A program made the translations under genes and the position numbers. Below the pieces are notes generated by a model, which searched no databases, was not told where the DNA came from, and saw only the letters and a program-made list of their open reading frames with translations. Positions 1 through 9,413 of a stretch of 64,000 nucleotides of DNA are shown in pieces. Source of the stretch: Phymatolithon calcareum. Lineage: Eukaryota; Rhodophyta; Florideophyceae; Hapalidiales. Numbering within the stretch: the stretch's first letter is position 1; each line of letters begins with the position of its first letter. The stretch lies in contig OZ345378.1 of NCBI GenBank assembly GCA_977006965.1, positions 1,550,001 to 1,614,000 on the forward strand. Reading direction: 5' to 3'.

Positions 1-191
1 AACGGAGAAACTAAAATAAACCAGTCGTTCATAACAGGAGAAAGAACGACGAAAACCAACTGACGTCACCTTAAAATTCAGCTTCTATACTTTGCATATA
101 TAAACTGCAATATGCGGAAAAGAGAACGAAGTAGTCGAGTTTCCATCGTTGCATGGCTCTGATCTAACCTCACCAATAAGGGAAAGAAAGA

Positions 192-536
192 ATGGGGTTG
201 TTTTCTACGAAGGACAGTAATCCACCGCGGCCAGCGGCAAATGCCCCACTCGCACCACCGACGAATCCCCCGCCAACTGTGGCTGGCTGGTCTGCCTACA
301 CAACTCAAGTCAACGGACAGCCCCGTTGGTACTTCGTGAACAACGCCACCGGAGTTTCGTCATGGACACTCCCCGCGCAGCCCGCCACACCACAGGGCGC
401 CGCATCATCCGCTCCAGCAAGAGTGCCAGCCTGGCAGGAGAGGCAGAACGAATTCGTCAAGAAGTACTACGGCAAGACGAAGGGTCCGGGTCCCAAGGAT
501 TACAAAGACGATCCGCGTTACAGTAACATTCAGTGA
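192..536 (+). CDS. small WW-domain protein
   Basis: Single-exon ORF of 114 residues. Residues 32-61 form a WW domain: the two signature tryptophans are W33 and W58, with the aromatic YF pair at 47-48, the NNATG turn and the closing SSWTLP. WW domains bind proline-rich ligands. The first 30 residues are themselves proline-rich (PPRP, PPTNPPP), so self-association is possible. The tail is basic and polar and ends in a lysine/aspartate-rich stretch. There is no signal peptide or membrane segment, so it is probably a soluble adaptor. I chose the first Met because the proline-rich segment follows it directly. The domain call is sure; the partner is unknown. Confidence 0.75.
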   Translation: MGLFSTKDSNPPRPAANAPLAPPTNPPPTVAGWSAYTTQVNGQPRWYFVNNATGVSSWTLPAQPATPQGAASSAPARVPAWQERQNEFVKKYYGKTKGPGPKDYKDDPRYSNIQ

Positions 537-880
537 ATTCTTCTAAAATATGCAACGGAGTAAACTAAACGAAGATTTTCCTGCAATTCCATCGATGCTC
601 CGGCGCCATCTACATAGTTAGCTCCACGAAATATTTCCTCTTCGTACCTAAATGATCTCGCAGGCGACGCAACGGAGATGTACAGGGCGGCATAATTTGC
701 AGAGGCCAGAAGAGCGTGCAGCAATCACCTGCGCGTTATACCCCCTCCCGGCGCTCTGTCCATCTCTTCTAAGTGCACATATGTTTCACATGTCCGAAAA
801 ATGCACTCCAACACGAAAATTCGATTACGACAAACCTGACGAAGAGATATACAGAAACAATTAAGTTCAGTGTTCGCTGG
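537..880. other. intergenic, no gene seen
   Basis: Tail-to-tail spacer between the WW protein (plus strand) and spondin copy a (minus strand). I see no convincing ORF, RNA gene or repeat. Confidence 0.5.
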
Positions 881-1711
881 TTATGCCGCCCATTGCGATT
901 CATCTTGAAGTGGTACGGGTACATCCAGCATTTGTCGCTTGCAACATCGTGGATACAAACAAATAAATGTTACCAGAACCACGATCGCCAGACATCCCAC
1001 AATGACCAGAATTTTCCAGAACGGAAACCATCCAGCATAGGACCCTTGTTCCAATGAGTATGTAGCATATCCCTCGTTCGCCTTCAATTGTTGACGAAGG
1101 TCAACTGACACAGCCACGTCAACCGGAATAGCAGGCACGGTTATATTTTGACGCGCATCCCAACCGCCGTCATAACTTCCCAACCACTCACGTCTCTCAC
1201 TTGGTGGAAACTTTGCAACAAACGTATTGCCGCCGCATAAATTCAGTTTTGTCACGCCGAAAAAGAAATCCGGTGTCGGGTCTAACAATCCCATGATCGA
1301 CAGATATGTCGCGCCTTTCTCGCCCTTCTCCCCGCCATTCAACCGCACGTTAAACCGTAATATATTTTCAGGACTAGCCCCCGTCACGTAGTCGTATTCT
1401 TCGATACGTCCCTGCTCCTTGTATACGTCAAACTGCTTGAAAAGCAGTCCCAACTTTTGGGTCTGCATGTATCTCTTCACGTACGGTGCAAGTTTTTTCG
1501 TTGGTTCGAATAAAGCCCAGTCTGCAGTATGTGATACTGCCACAACTTGCGGAACCCTGGCCTTGTCCGGTATTTGTTCATCCGTCCCTCTTGTCCATCG
1601 CATCGTCACTGCCAACCGGTACTTCTGCACTCCCACGCAAAGTGCTGAAACTTCTGCGAGAAGAACGGTGACGATGAGCAAAGTCGCCGATACGACGGCG
1701 CGGTTAGCCAT
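881..1711 (-). CDS. spondin-domain type I membrane protein, copy a
   Basis: About 276 residues when started at the Met at 1709-1711, which opens a clean signal peptide (basic start, then a hydrophobic run, then AEVSALC). The frame stays open upstream to 1924, but that part is basic and unlike a leader. The body matches the Spondin_N fold: a VSHTADWALFEP segment and a later LLDPTPDFFFGVTKLNLC segment, equivalent to the family's SPDWFxGxxxLxLC core. Near the C-terminus a roughly 20-residue hydrophobic helix is followed by RCCKR, giving a type I membrane topology with a short cytoplasmic tail. The family usually binds extracellular matrix or other cell-surface ligands; the role here is unknown. 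A frameshifted paralogue lies at 9785-10677. Confidence 0.7.
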   Translation of the reverse strand: MANRAVVSATLLIVTVLLAEVSALCVGVQKYRLAVTMRWTRGTDEQIPDKARVPQVVAVSHTADWALFEPTKKLAPYVKRYMQTQKLGLLFKQFDVYKEQGRIEEYDYVTGASPENILRFNVRLNGGEKGEKGATYLSIMGLLDPTPDFFFGVTKLNLCGGNTFVAKFPPSERREWLGSYDGGWDARQNITVPAIPVDVAVSVDLRQQLKANEGYATYSLEQGSYAGWFPFWKILVIVGCLAIVVLVTFICLYPRCCKRQMLDVPVPLQDESQWAA

Positions 1712-2084
1712 GGAGAGGAGTCGGCGGGTTGCGGTGCAACGCCGCGGAGACGCTCGTCTTGTTGGAGTCTGTAGAGCGGCGGCCAAGGCGCACGTTTCCC
1801 CACCAACTGTTACGGCACCAAAGTGGATGGACGCCGCACCTAACGCACGAGTACAAAAAGCTCCACGTACTGTACAGCGGGGCAGCGCAAAAAAAGCACC
1901 AAAAAGTGCCGTTTCCCCAATCATCCACTGTTCGGATCATTCCTTGACAATAAAGCTGTTATGATACCCGCGTGTGAGTACCACTACGCGTCATAAAACC
2001 TCTCGTTTGAGGTCCACTAGAGTGCATCCGAAAATTCACCACTCCTAAATACAAATTAGAAAAAAGTGATGCTTTGTGAGCGGA

Positions 2085-2340
2085 GAACGATTGTGGCCCT
2101 CTGCAAGGACGACAGCAATGACCGATCGAGAATCCGTGCTGAAAAACGCATCTGAAAATTAAAATATTTTTTAAAAATCGTATATGTTTTCTAAATTCGT
2201 TTTTGAGCCGTTACAGAACCCCATTGGCAGATTTTAATCCAGCCAGGCAACAGGCAAAAGTGTCGTCCACTGACGTTCAATGTCTTATTGGCATTGCCTT
2301 CGTGCCGGTCGTGCTTGTGCCCAAGTTGTTGGTTGATTAG
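2085..2340. repeat. upstream block of the spondin/GST unit, copy a
   Basis: The stretch from the GTGGCCCTCTGCAAGGACGA motif through the AT-rich segment to about 2340 recurs, diverged, at about 10790-11100 and 13108-13390. It marks the 5' side of the spondin gene in each unit. In copy a similarity stops near 2340, where the transposon nest begins. Confidence 0.65.
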
Positions 2341-2584
2341 ATGAGAGGTTTGACTTGCTTGATGCATTAAAACTTGTTCTAGCTATACCTGCCGTCCCTG
2401 GTTCCTTCGGACTATGTGTTGCCCAAGTCATACTGGGGGTCCTGATTATTACCGACAATTACTCGATGGCAGTGGAGTCCGCATTTCCGCGCCACCATGC
2501 GGCCCATCGCATTTTTACCGCTATCATACGCCTCTGCATTGTCCGCAAGATGTAAATTGGAATTTAACACGTTTCAAAAATACT
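2341..2584. other. non-coding spacer
   Basis: Lies between the duplicated block and the first hairpin. A 66-codon ORF here has no recognisable domain. Confidence 0.3.
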
Positions 2585-2725
2585 GGATATTGTACACGGG
2601 ATGAAAACGTCAATACGTATTCCAGACATGTACAAGTATTGCAATATGTTTTGCAATAGTTTTTTTTGCAATACTTGTAGATGTCTGAAATACGTATTGT
2701 AGTTTTCATCCCGTGTACAATATCC
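2585..2725. repeat. long inverted repeat (60-bp arms)
   Basis: Arms 2585-2644 and 2666-2725 pair over 60 bp with about four mismatches around a 21-nt T-rich loop. The arms include GGATATTGTACACGGGATGA and its complement. The loop and inner arms carry repeated TTGCAAT motifs. It could be a foldback/MITE-like insertion or a local inverted duplication. No coding potential. Confidence 0.85.
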
Positions 2726-2904
2726 AATACTTTAAAAGTTATGCAATATAAATTGCGGAGGTCGGGAATATTGCAATGCTATTTGCAGCGCATCTGGAAT
2801 ATTGCGATATATACACATCAATCAACTGCAATACTCTTAAAGGCTTGCAATCCGCAGCTTTAATTCGCATCGGACATCGTGGACACAGAGAACTTAGAAA
2901 TGTG

Positions 2905-2967
2905 ATGGCATGTCCGTCTCTATCGAGGCTTCTCTGAGAGAAGTGTCGATGGAGACGGACATGCCAT
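2905..2967. repeat. near-perfect hairpin (31-bp arms)
   Basis: Arms 2905-2935 and 2937-2967 pair over 31 bp with three mismatches and a 1-nt centre. The outer part, ATGGCATGTCCGTCTC, is perfect. Confidence 0.85.
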
Positions 2968-3089
2968 AAAATTCCACGTGTGAACTGCTCAATTTTTCGA
3001 CGAGTGATGAAACCTCTCAGGCCTCTTCCCTCCAGCGTTCCTTATTTAAGCAGCGATCCTAAGTGCATCCGCTGCAATAAGGAGTCATT

Positions 3090-3430
3090 TTTTATTTGTT
3101 TGTTTGTTTGTTTATTGCAGGTTATTCGAATTACACAAAGTGTACACTATTCAACATCTAGGGGTCCTCTAAATGTTCCTGATATGGATCCATTCCTGGT
3201 ACTCGCGTATCTGCTTCGCGCTAGTACTGCTGCACACCACTCCACGGCGACATTCGTGTGCCCTTTGCGGAACGTTAATTCAATTCTTGCTTGTGACAGG
3301 ACTCGAACCGGCGACCTCAACATTCCTGCCTGTATCATACTGAAATATGCGCACAGGTGCGCGGAGGCAGTTTTACCACTATATCGTTTAAGATACACCA
3401 TATCAAGAATCGCAAGACAGAAGCCACGGG
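3090..3430 (-). mobile_element. tRNA-derived SINE
   Basis: Read on the minus strand, an A box (TGGTAAAACTG, near 3375) and a B box (GGTTCGAGTCC, near 3303) match the RNA polymerase III consensus. A body of about 170 bp follows, then a 3' tail of (AAAC)n plus A-rich sequence at about 3090-3118. Head, body and simple-repeat tail in this order are the hallmark of a SINE. The head does not fold into an acceptable tRNA: the acceptor stem cannot be paired and the A-B distance is long. It is therefore not a functional tRNA gene. Target duplications were not identified. Confidence 0.55.
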
Positions 3431-3595
3431 AGAGGTCGAACGCGCCGTTGGGAAGCGGGAGGTCGTGACTTGTCTCATGAGAAACCTCGGCAAGGTGACG
3501 AGGACCAAGACGACAATACGGCAGAACTCTTCCCGAGGAATACATCCAATGTGAGTGTCAGAAGCCAGGGGTGCTCTAAGCCTTATAACACCCCT

Positions 3596-3672
3596 GGTGA
3601 AGCCGGATCAATTGGACTTCTACTACCTTAGAGTCTAAGGTAGTAGAAGTCCAATTTGGATCCGGCTTCACC
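3596..3672. repeat. near-perfect hairpin (37/39-bp arms)
   Basis: Arms 3596-3632 and 3634-3672 pair throughout except for a 2-nt difference, with a 1-nt centre. A separate 9-bp inverted repeat, CCAGGGGTG/CACCCCTGG (3565-3573 and 3589-3597), lies just upstream and overlaps the start of this arm. Confidence 0.85.
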
Positions 3673-3845
3673 CATCGGTATCGGCACCTTGAGAAACACT
3701 GCGTTGCCGGCGAGCTTATGGAAATGCACGGGGAAGCCGCATAGGAGTCCAAAAAGACAGGTGCTTCGATCGATTCTTTTTTCGCTGCCTCTTCCGGGTA
3801 ACCTCGGGACAGAAGTATTTTTGCATTTCCAAAGATCGTGGTCAT

Positions 3846-4140
3846 GAAGAATCTTTCTCTTGATACTGTCGAAGATGAACTCTATCGCAAATTATACAAT
3901 TGTGCCTCCCAAGATTTTAATCAAGACCTTCAAGGGAGTGACTGTACAATTGGTTGAATTCGTCGAACAGAGAATCGCAACCGAGATGAAGGCTTCACAC
4001 GTTGGTGCGCTGATACATGATGGATGAACGTATGGCTGTATTCATTACGTGGGTGTGTTCGCTTCCTATTACGTGCAGGTAGAGGACAAAGTGCAGAATG
4101 GACTTAAAGTGGAGATGGAGGAGGTGCCTGTAGTATAGGG
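3846..4140 (+). pseudogene. decayed hAT-like transposase fragment (central part)
   Basis: One frame reads a run including VEFVEQRIATEMKASHVGAL, then IHDG, a stop where tryptophan is expected, then YGCIHYVGVFASYYVQVE. This resembles the DGWT...HYV.xFASY segment of hAT-type transposases. The TGA replaces the conserved Trp of DGW. No full ORF remains. The matching C-terminal half lies at about 8700-9410 in the same orientation, so other insertions have probably split one element. Confidence 0.45.
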
Positions 4141-4959
4141 GCCACCCAAGATGACCACCCACGATCGCTTACAGCTCTCGCCGATTGCGGACAGCAGTGG
4201 TAATTACAATTACAATTCCCTCTCCATAATTTCCTCACTTTCTATACTTAAAGCCGCGGCCGACGCGTGCGAGAGTAAAGGAAGAAAGGGGGTTTCTGGC
4301 TTCACTTTTCGTGCCCGCATCTATAACGGTTCCCTAAAGCTCGGTCAGGGCTTCCTCACCCTTCCCTCACATCCCTCTTTTATCCCTACGGGCATTCCCG
4401 GCTCACCCCTTCGTGCCCGCATCCATAACGGTTCCCTAGGGCTACTCCGGTCTCGCCTTCCACCTCCCTTCACACTCAAGATCGCCGATACAGCGCATAC
4501 CACACCGCCTAAGCCGCAACCCACCCACTACTCTCTACACTTTTCCCTCCTTCCTTTTCTTTGTTTTCTTTCCCTTTCTCCTTTCACCTGCCACTACCCG
4601 CTCTAACCGCTTTTCAGTTGACCTCGTGGACCTCCGAACACCGCGCTCTGCCAACCTACCACTACCGCGGATTGTGCCCGTTTACAGTCCGGGTCCACAA
4701 TACTACAGTGCCACGGTTGGCTCTTCTATCCGTTTCGCCATTGGCTCAGATCCAACATGAGACAGAGTCTTATATAAAAGGAGAGGACGAAGACAAGGCA
4801 AGAATAGCATCGCAGCGTAGTTTACGGCGGAGGTTCACGTCACATACTTCAAAGGCGTTCTTTCATACTATGGTTTGACTGTAGAATACGTTGTGGCTTC
4901 TATTCAAGATGTTATCCAGAATATCGAGAAGACCAATTTGCCGACGAGGCTAGAGACCC
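4141..4959. other. non-coding stretch with a short direct repeat
   Basis: No gene recognised. A motif CGTGCCCGCATC(T/C)ATAACG occurs twice, near 4310 and 4413, with a shared GGTTCCCTA(A/G)G continuation. A TATATAAAAG motif lies near 4771-4780. Pyrimidine-rich runs dominate 4500-4600. Confidence 0.3.
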
Positions 4960-5222
4960 CACTATCATGTGGTATTGTGCGCCAGAGATATACGATGGAG
5001 TTGGCTCGGACACATCCTTAGTATGGACGAGAGTCGCATGGTTCGTCAAGTGCTACTTCACTGCGTCCGACCAACTCCAGACTCAATATTTGGCGACGTC
5101 CCTGACCTCGACGTGCAAGCAGCAGTCAAACTCGCAGCAAATAGATTAGAATGGAAGAAGCTTAGGCCCTCAAAGTGTTGCTAGCCGCACAAGGGGAATA
5201 CGCAAAATGAATGAATGAATTC
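4960..5222 (+). mobile_element. LINE 3' end (reverse transcriptase C-terminus)
   Basis: ORF 4969-5184 reads RWSWLGHILSMDESRMVRQV and ends with an ANRLEWKKL segment. This is the typical end of non-LTR retrotransposon ORF2: WLGHxxRM, then RxxRQVLL, then an A..R..W box. A (ATGA)n microsatellite follows at about 5206-5218, as expected for a LINE tail. The catalytic reverse transcriptase is absent, so this is a 5'-truncated dead copy. Confidence 0.6.
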
Positions 5223-5619
5223 GGCTTATATTGCTGACATGCTACGACGAATCTCAAAATCGCAGGTCTCCACGGAGTTCCTCACGCGGGGTGCAACAGC
5301 CACAAGCTCAACTTAGAGTTGGAGCGCATGGGGAACATAATGCACAACTTAGTGCCACAATCGATGCATGTCATAACACGATGAGAGAGGCACAAACAAG
5401 TATGGTAGTACATGGATTCCGCCCTGTGTGGTGTGCCGCAACGCTCAAGGAAGCTTGGAGAGAAGACAGAAGGAAAAGAAAGAAGGCAGAGATATGATTA
5501 GCTACCGTGAACGTCCTAAATGGTTTCCAACCCGGGCATCCCTTTGAAGGACGGCGAAGGAAGATTGGATGCACAGCGATATGGATGTTAAGCTGGACCA
5601 TGGTCTGCAGCTTGTGCAG
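5223..5619. other. left flank of the LTR element
   Basis: Holds an 88-codon ORF (5231-5497) without a recognisable domain. The stretch is interrupted at 5619 by the LTR retroelement; sequence resuming after 8501 belongs to hAT debris. Confidence 0.3.
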
Positions 5620-5897
5620 TGTAGATATGGGACGATACCAAGCGTTCGCCAAGCAAGGAGCAGAACGACACTTAAGAGGTAACCCATAATTACGGGGCAT
5701 TTACTTACGCAAGCAGGGCAAAGGACTGGATTGCGTGGATAAGGTAATTGATAGATTTAGGGTATTGTAAAAGGCTATAAAAGCCAGCCCTTCCAGCCTC
5801 TCATTGAGAGGGAGAGGCATCGGGCTTTTTAGAAGCATGTGTTGTGATTAAGGACTGTCTCCCCTCTGTTCTTTTGCAGGGCTTGTGGGCGTCTAAA
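5620..5897 (+). repeat. 5' LTR
   Basis: About 278 bp. It contains a TATA box (CTATAAAAG, near 5775) followed by an inverted repeat CCTCTC...GAGAGG that could sit in the transcript leader. The repeat ends in GTCTAAA just before the leader of the internal ORF. Confidence 0.85.
5775..5783 (+). promoter_or_regulatory. TATA box of the LTR promoter
   Basis: CTATAAAAG in the middle of the LTR, repeated identically in the 3' LTR. Its position fits the U3 promoter of an LTR element; transcription start would be some 30 bp downstream. Confidence 0.5.
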
Positions 5898-5968
5898 GAA
5901 ATTTCTTCGGTTGTTTCCCCCGCGGGGATATATCAGACAAAGCCTAGCAGAAGAGGTGACAAGGAAAT

Positions 5969-8194
5969 ATGTCGGATCAGCACGAAACCGGTCAACACAA
6001 TACTGGAAATGGAGATGGAAGCGCATGGAGCGTCTTTGAATCCATCAGGCATCCAGTGTTGAAGAGCGTGGATCCCGTCAAAGTCTCATCGTTTTTGCGA
6101 GCAAGGGAGCGCTATGAGAATGAGGTAGCTGAGAAAAAGAAGGAAATGCCTTCACTCTCAAAGGCAAGCTACAAGTTTTCTGCCGATCAAGGGTTGCTAC
6201 GAATTATGCATTTTCCAGGCGAGCTTGAGAGCGTGGCGCCGGGGAAAGAATTGGCGCAATTGACCGCAACCGGTATCGAAAAACGGGTCAAGACCTTGGT
6301 GGTCCGAGAAGACTCGTCGTCACGATGGTGGCACGGCTACAGGGGAAAGCGCCTCGTAGTGAAGCGTGTGACACATCTGCTTCTAGAGCAGGATATTGTT
6401 GAAATAGAACTCTGCAAGGAATCTGAATGGCCTAAGCCAGGAGAGATCGACAGAGCTATTAACAAGGCTGAGCAGGATATTGTTGAAATAGCACTCTGCA
6501 AGGAATCTGAATGGCCTAAGCCAGGAGAGATCGACAGAGCTAGTAACAAGGCTGAGCAGGATATTGTTGAATGTCCACTCTGCAAGGAATCTGAATGGCC
6601 TAAGCCAGGAGAGATCGACAGAGCTATTAATAAGGCTGAGCAGGATATTGTTGAATGTCTACTCTGCAAAGAATTTGAATGGCCTTCAATCGAAATGATC
6701 CACAGATCCCAAAGCGCATACCAAAAGGACGCGGGATTTAATTACAAGGTGGATGATGATGAGCTTGTAAGAATCAAGGGAAAGCTTTGGATTCCAGAAA
6801 GCGATGCAGAATTGCAGCAAAAGATCTGGGTCGTTGGACATTGCGGACCAGCGGGGCATAGAGCAAAGGAATCTACATGCAGCATCATCAAAGAGAACTA
6901 CATATGGAAGACTATGGAAATGGACTGTAAGGAATTTGTGAGGAGTTGCTTGCATTGTCTTACTGGAAAGACCGGACACAGAATTCCGAGGCCATTGTCC
7001 ACCACTGTGCATGGCACTCGCCCCAATGAAGTCATACATGTTGATTTCCTATACATGGGCCCGGGTGTTGAGGAGCACAAATATATACTCGTGATCCGAG
7101 ACGATCTCTCATCGTATCTGTGGCTTTGTCCGGCACAAGCTGCAACGGCTGAAGTCGCGGCAACGGAGCTGGCTCGTTGGATACGGACATTCACCATCAT
7201 GGAGATGTGGGTGAGCGATCAAGGGTCGCATTTCAAAAACGAAGTCATGAAAGAACTGGCCGAGGAACACCGTATTAAGCATAACTTCACGGTTGCGTAT
7301 TCCCCTTGGGTGAACGGTACGGTGGAGAGCTGTATGAAAACTGTTCAGGCAGCTTATCGCTGTTTAAAATCGGAACTGAAACTGGGGCCGCAAGATTGGC
7401 CTACAGTAATCGGCATGATAATGACAGCTCTTAATGAAGCTCCACTCAAGCGACTGGGAAGTCGTGAGGATGGGACTTTTCGAACCCCTTTGGAGGTTAT
7501 GACTGGAATCAAGCCGGCAAGGGCAATGCTGCATTCAACAGCAATTGGAAAATCCAATGCCAAAGTGAGGAACCTAGAGAAAATCCGGGCAATGCAGATA
7601 TTGGACATTGCTGGTTTGCAAAAGCAGTTTGATGGACTGCACAAGGACGTGGCGGAGCGAGTCACTGAAAACCGTGCGAAAAACATCAAGTCGCATAACA
7701 AGAAAACGAACTTGGTGGTGCCTAAATTTGAAAAGGGTGATTTTGTCTTGGTAAGACGTGCGCAAGACAAAGGCCACAAGCAATCGTATCGATGGGTCGG
7801 ACCGCGCCGAATTACCAAAGTCGTCAGTGAGCTGATCTATGAGGTAGAGCACATGTTAACTCAAAAAGTTGAGAAAGTACATGCGGCACGCTTACAGCTG
7901 TACCGAGCGGGAATGGACGGGGCAAAAGTATCCAAGGAACTCCTATCGCATACAGAGTGTAGTGAGGCCAAATACGAAATCGTGGACGAGGTAATCGACG
8001 TGGCAGGGAACGAAAAGGAAGGAATATTTGTTCAAGTTAAATGGTTGGGATTGCCGGATCGTAAAGATTGGACCTGGCACCCAATCAAAGATATCCATGA
8101 AGATATTCCGGACAAAGTTGAGGAATTTTTGAGGACAACTAAGAAGAAGCGCGCTGTCAAGCAAGCTCGCGAACAGATTGGTCTGTCCCTGTAA
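5969..8194 (+). CDS. gag-like/integrase/chromodomain fusion polyprotein of the LTR element
   Basis: 741 codons, uninterrupted. Residues 1 to about 135 resemble the start of a gypsy-type gag (HPVLKSVDPVKVSSFLRARE segment). Residues 140-239 are three 28-residue tandem repeats plus a partial fourth. A zinc-binding segment follows (H and GHRAKEST, then SCLHC). The integrase core has the D,D(35)E triad at D359, D417 and E453 (VSDQGSHFKNE; YSPWVNGTVE). Residues about 669-725 form a chromodomain (YEIVDEVIDV...VKWLGLPDRKDWTW), which in this class steers insertion to particular chromatin. Everything between gag and integrase is missing, so the frame was re-joined by an internal deletion. The intact triad and near-identical LTRs suggest it may still make integrase. 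Confidence 0.85.
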   Translation: MSDQHETGQHNTGNGDGSAWSVFESIRHPVLKSVDPVKVSSFLRARERYENEVAEKKKEMPSLSKASYKFSADQGLLRIMHFPGELESVAPGKELAQLTATGIEKRVKTLVVREDSSSRWWHGYRGKRLVVKRVTHLLLEQDIVEIELCKESEWPKPGEIDRAINKAEQDIVEIALCKESEWPKPGEIDRASNKAEQDIVECPLCKESEWPKPGEIDRAINKAEQDIVECLLCKEFEWPSIEMIHRSQSAYQKDAGFNYKVDDDELVRIKGKLWIPESDAELQQKIWVVGHCGPAGHRAKESTCSIIKENYIWKTMEMDCKEFVRSCLHCLTGKTGHRIPRPLSTTVHGTRPNEVIHVDFLYMGPGVEEHKYILVIRDDLSSYLWLCPAQAATAEVAATELARWIRTFTIMEMWVSDQGSHFKNEVMKELAEEHRIKHNFTVAYSPWVNGTVESCMKTVQAAYRCLKSELKLGPQDWPTVIGMIMTALNEAPLKRLGSREDGTFRTPLEVMTGIKPARAMLHSTAIGKSNAKVRNLEKIRAMQILDIAGLQKQFDGLHKDVAERVTENRAKNIKSHNKKTNLVVPKFEKGDFVLVRRAQDKGHKQSYRWVGPRRITKVVSELIYEVEHMLTQKVEKVHAARLQLYRAGMDGAKVSKELLSHTECSEAKYEIVDEVIDVAGNEKEGIFVQVKWLGLPDRKDWTWHPIKDIHEDIPDKVEEFLRTTKKKRAVKQAREQIGLSL
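6386..6685 (+). repeat. 84-bp in-frame tandem repeat
   Basis: Units start at 6386, 6470 and 6554, with a partial fourth at 6638-6685. Each encodes a 28-residue block with the core CKESEWPKPGEIDRA. Units differ by only a few bases, mainly at the IELC/IALC/CPLC/CLLC position, so the expansion is recent. It lies at the seam between the gag-like and integrase parts. Confidence 0.9.
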
Positions 8195-8224
8195 ATGCCT
8201 CTGCTAAGCAGAGCCATGGGGCAC

Positions 8225-8501
8225 TGTAGATATGGGACGATACCAAGCGTTCGCCAAGCAAGGAGCAGAACGACACTTAAGAGGTAACCCATAATTACGG
8301 GGCATTTACTTACGCAAGCAGGGCAAAGGACTGGATTGCGTGGATAAGGTAATTGATAGATTTAGGGTATTGTAAAAGGCTATAAAAGCCAGCCCTTCCA
8401 GCCTCTCATTGAGAGGGAGAGGCATCGGGCTTTTTAGAAGCATGTGTTGTGATTAAGGACTGTCTCCCCTCAGTTCTTTTGCAGGGCTTATGGCGTCTAA
8501 A
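8225..8501 (+). repeat. 3' LTR
   Basis: About 277 bp, near-identical to 5620-5897. Differences cluster in the last 40 bp: CTCTG versus CTCAG, and CTTGTGGGC versus CTTATGGC. Confidence 0.85.
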
Positions 8502-9413
8502 GCAGCTTGGACAGCTGTTGTGACATCAAGTACCACTCGTATCTGTTAACGTCTACTAGAGCCGTAAGGATGCGGAGTTGTTCCATCAGCTTCGAGAAAT
8601 CCCGCAGTAAAAGAAAGAAAGAAAGCATCAAGAATCGCGCACTTCTCCTTAACCTAACCCCTTGTCCCTGTTATGCATATGCTACGCGCTAATCCGGAGA
8701 GTACAACATGGTTAAACGATTCGCTGTGCTGTGGGATTCTCTTATTTCTGTGTCTGCGAAGGAGTCGTCAAACTTAACGATCGACAGAACCGATCAGTTC
8801 CTTGCGAAGGTTAATAAGTTCATTGGATAGCTTGGAGCGATTAAGGAAGTCACTGAGTTTCTGCAGAATCGGCGACAGACACTATAGCAAGCTCGGCTCG
8901 CACTTGACGTGCTGTCGAAAAACGTTCAAGAACATCGCCAGGAAGTCGGTCACCCATTCCATCTATGCGTACTTGGAACTCATTACATTGCGCCGGAAGC
9001 TCAGCTTGTTCGCGGCAAGCACTTTGAGTCAGGGGTGGAAAAACACAGCGGAAAAAGTCCATTTATCTTACAAATGAGGAGAACAAATCGGTTCAGCGCT
9101 TGCTGATGCCCTAACATGAAGGCGAAGGCGAAACTGAGGCCCCGGCTTATGGCTTAGCATCGTAAAGCATATCGTGAACAGCAGCCAGCTTCAACAGAAT
9201 AACAAGAGCGATTACATCAACAGTGACTTTATTTTTGGTTCAGTTGCTGTGGTTGAGTGCCTTTGGAGCCTTTCGCAGCATATTCTAATCGACATTCGTA
9301 AGAGCATGATCCCAATCTTGTTCGAATCACTGATCTTTCTCAAGGTCAACCGACGGTTTTGGGATGAGGCACTCGTAGCCGAAGCGGTTGAGATGGCAAG
9401 GACTGAATGAGTA
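8502..9413 (+). pseudogene. decayed hAT-type transposase, C-terminal half
   Basis: Several frames carry pieces in the right order. First MVKRFAVLWDSLISV near 8709. Then, after a stop, EVTEFLQNRR. Then IAPEAQLVRGKHFESGV near 8990. Finally the dimerisation segment at 9210-9400, containing SDFIFGSVAVVECLWSLSQH and FLKVNRRFWDEALVAEAV. The last is the conserved hAT C-terminal (VExLWS...FLxxNxxxWD) motif. Internal stops and frame changes show it is dead. It is in the same orientation as the fragment at 3846-4140 and is probably the same ancient element. A short (GAAA)n run occurs near 8610. Confidence 0.6.

Larger units (their letters stand above)
5620..8501 (+). mobile_element. non-autonomous Ty3/gypsy-type LTR retroelement with chromodomain
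   Basis: Two direct repeats (5620-5897 and 8225-8501) bracket one ORF coding for integrase plus a chromodomain. Protease, reverse transcriptase and RNase H are absent, so the element must rely on a related autonomous copy. The LTRs differ at about three positions (two substitutions and a 1-bp indel near the 3' end), so insertion is recent. The termini read TGTAGA...TCTAAA, with GCAG on both sides (5616-5619, 8502-8505) as a possible 4-bp target duplication. A purine-rich ATGGGG precedes the 3' LTR. It inserted into older transposon debris. Confidence 0.85.

Noticed and set aside
3300-3420. tRNA gene on the minus strand (A and B boxes)
   Set aside because: No pairing acceptor stem, imperfect T stem and too long an A-B distance; the (AAAC)n tail fits a SINE.
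6386-6685. CRISPR array
   Set aside because: Units are contiguous 84-bp coding repeats without spacers.
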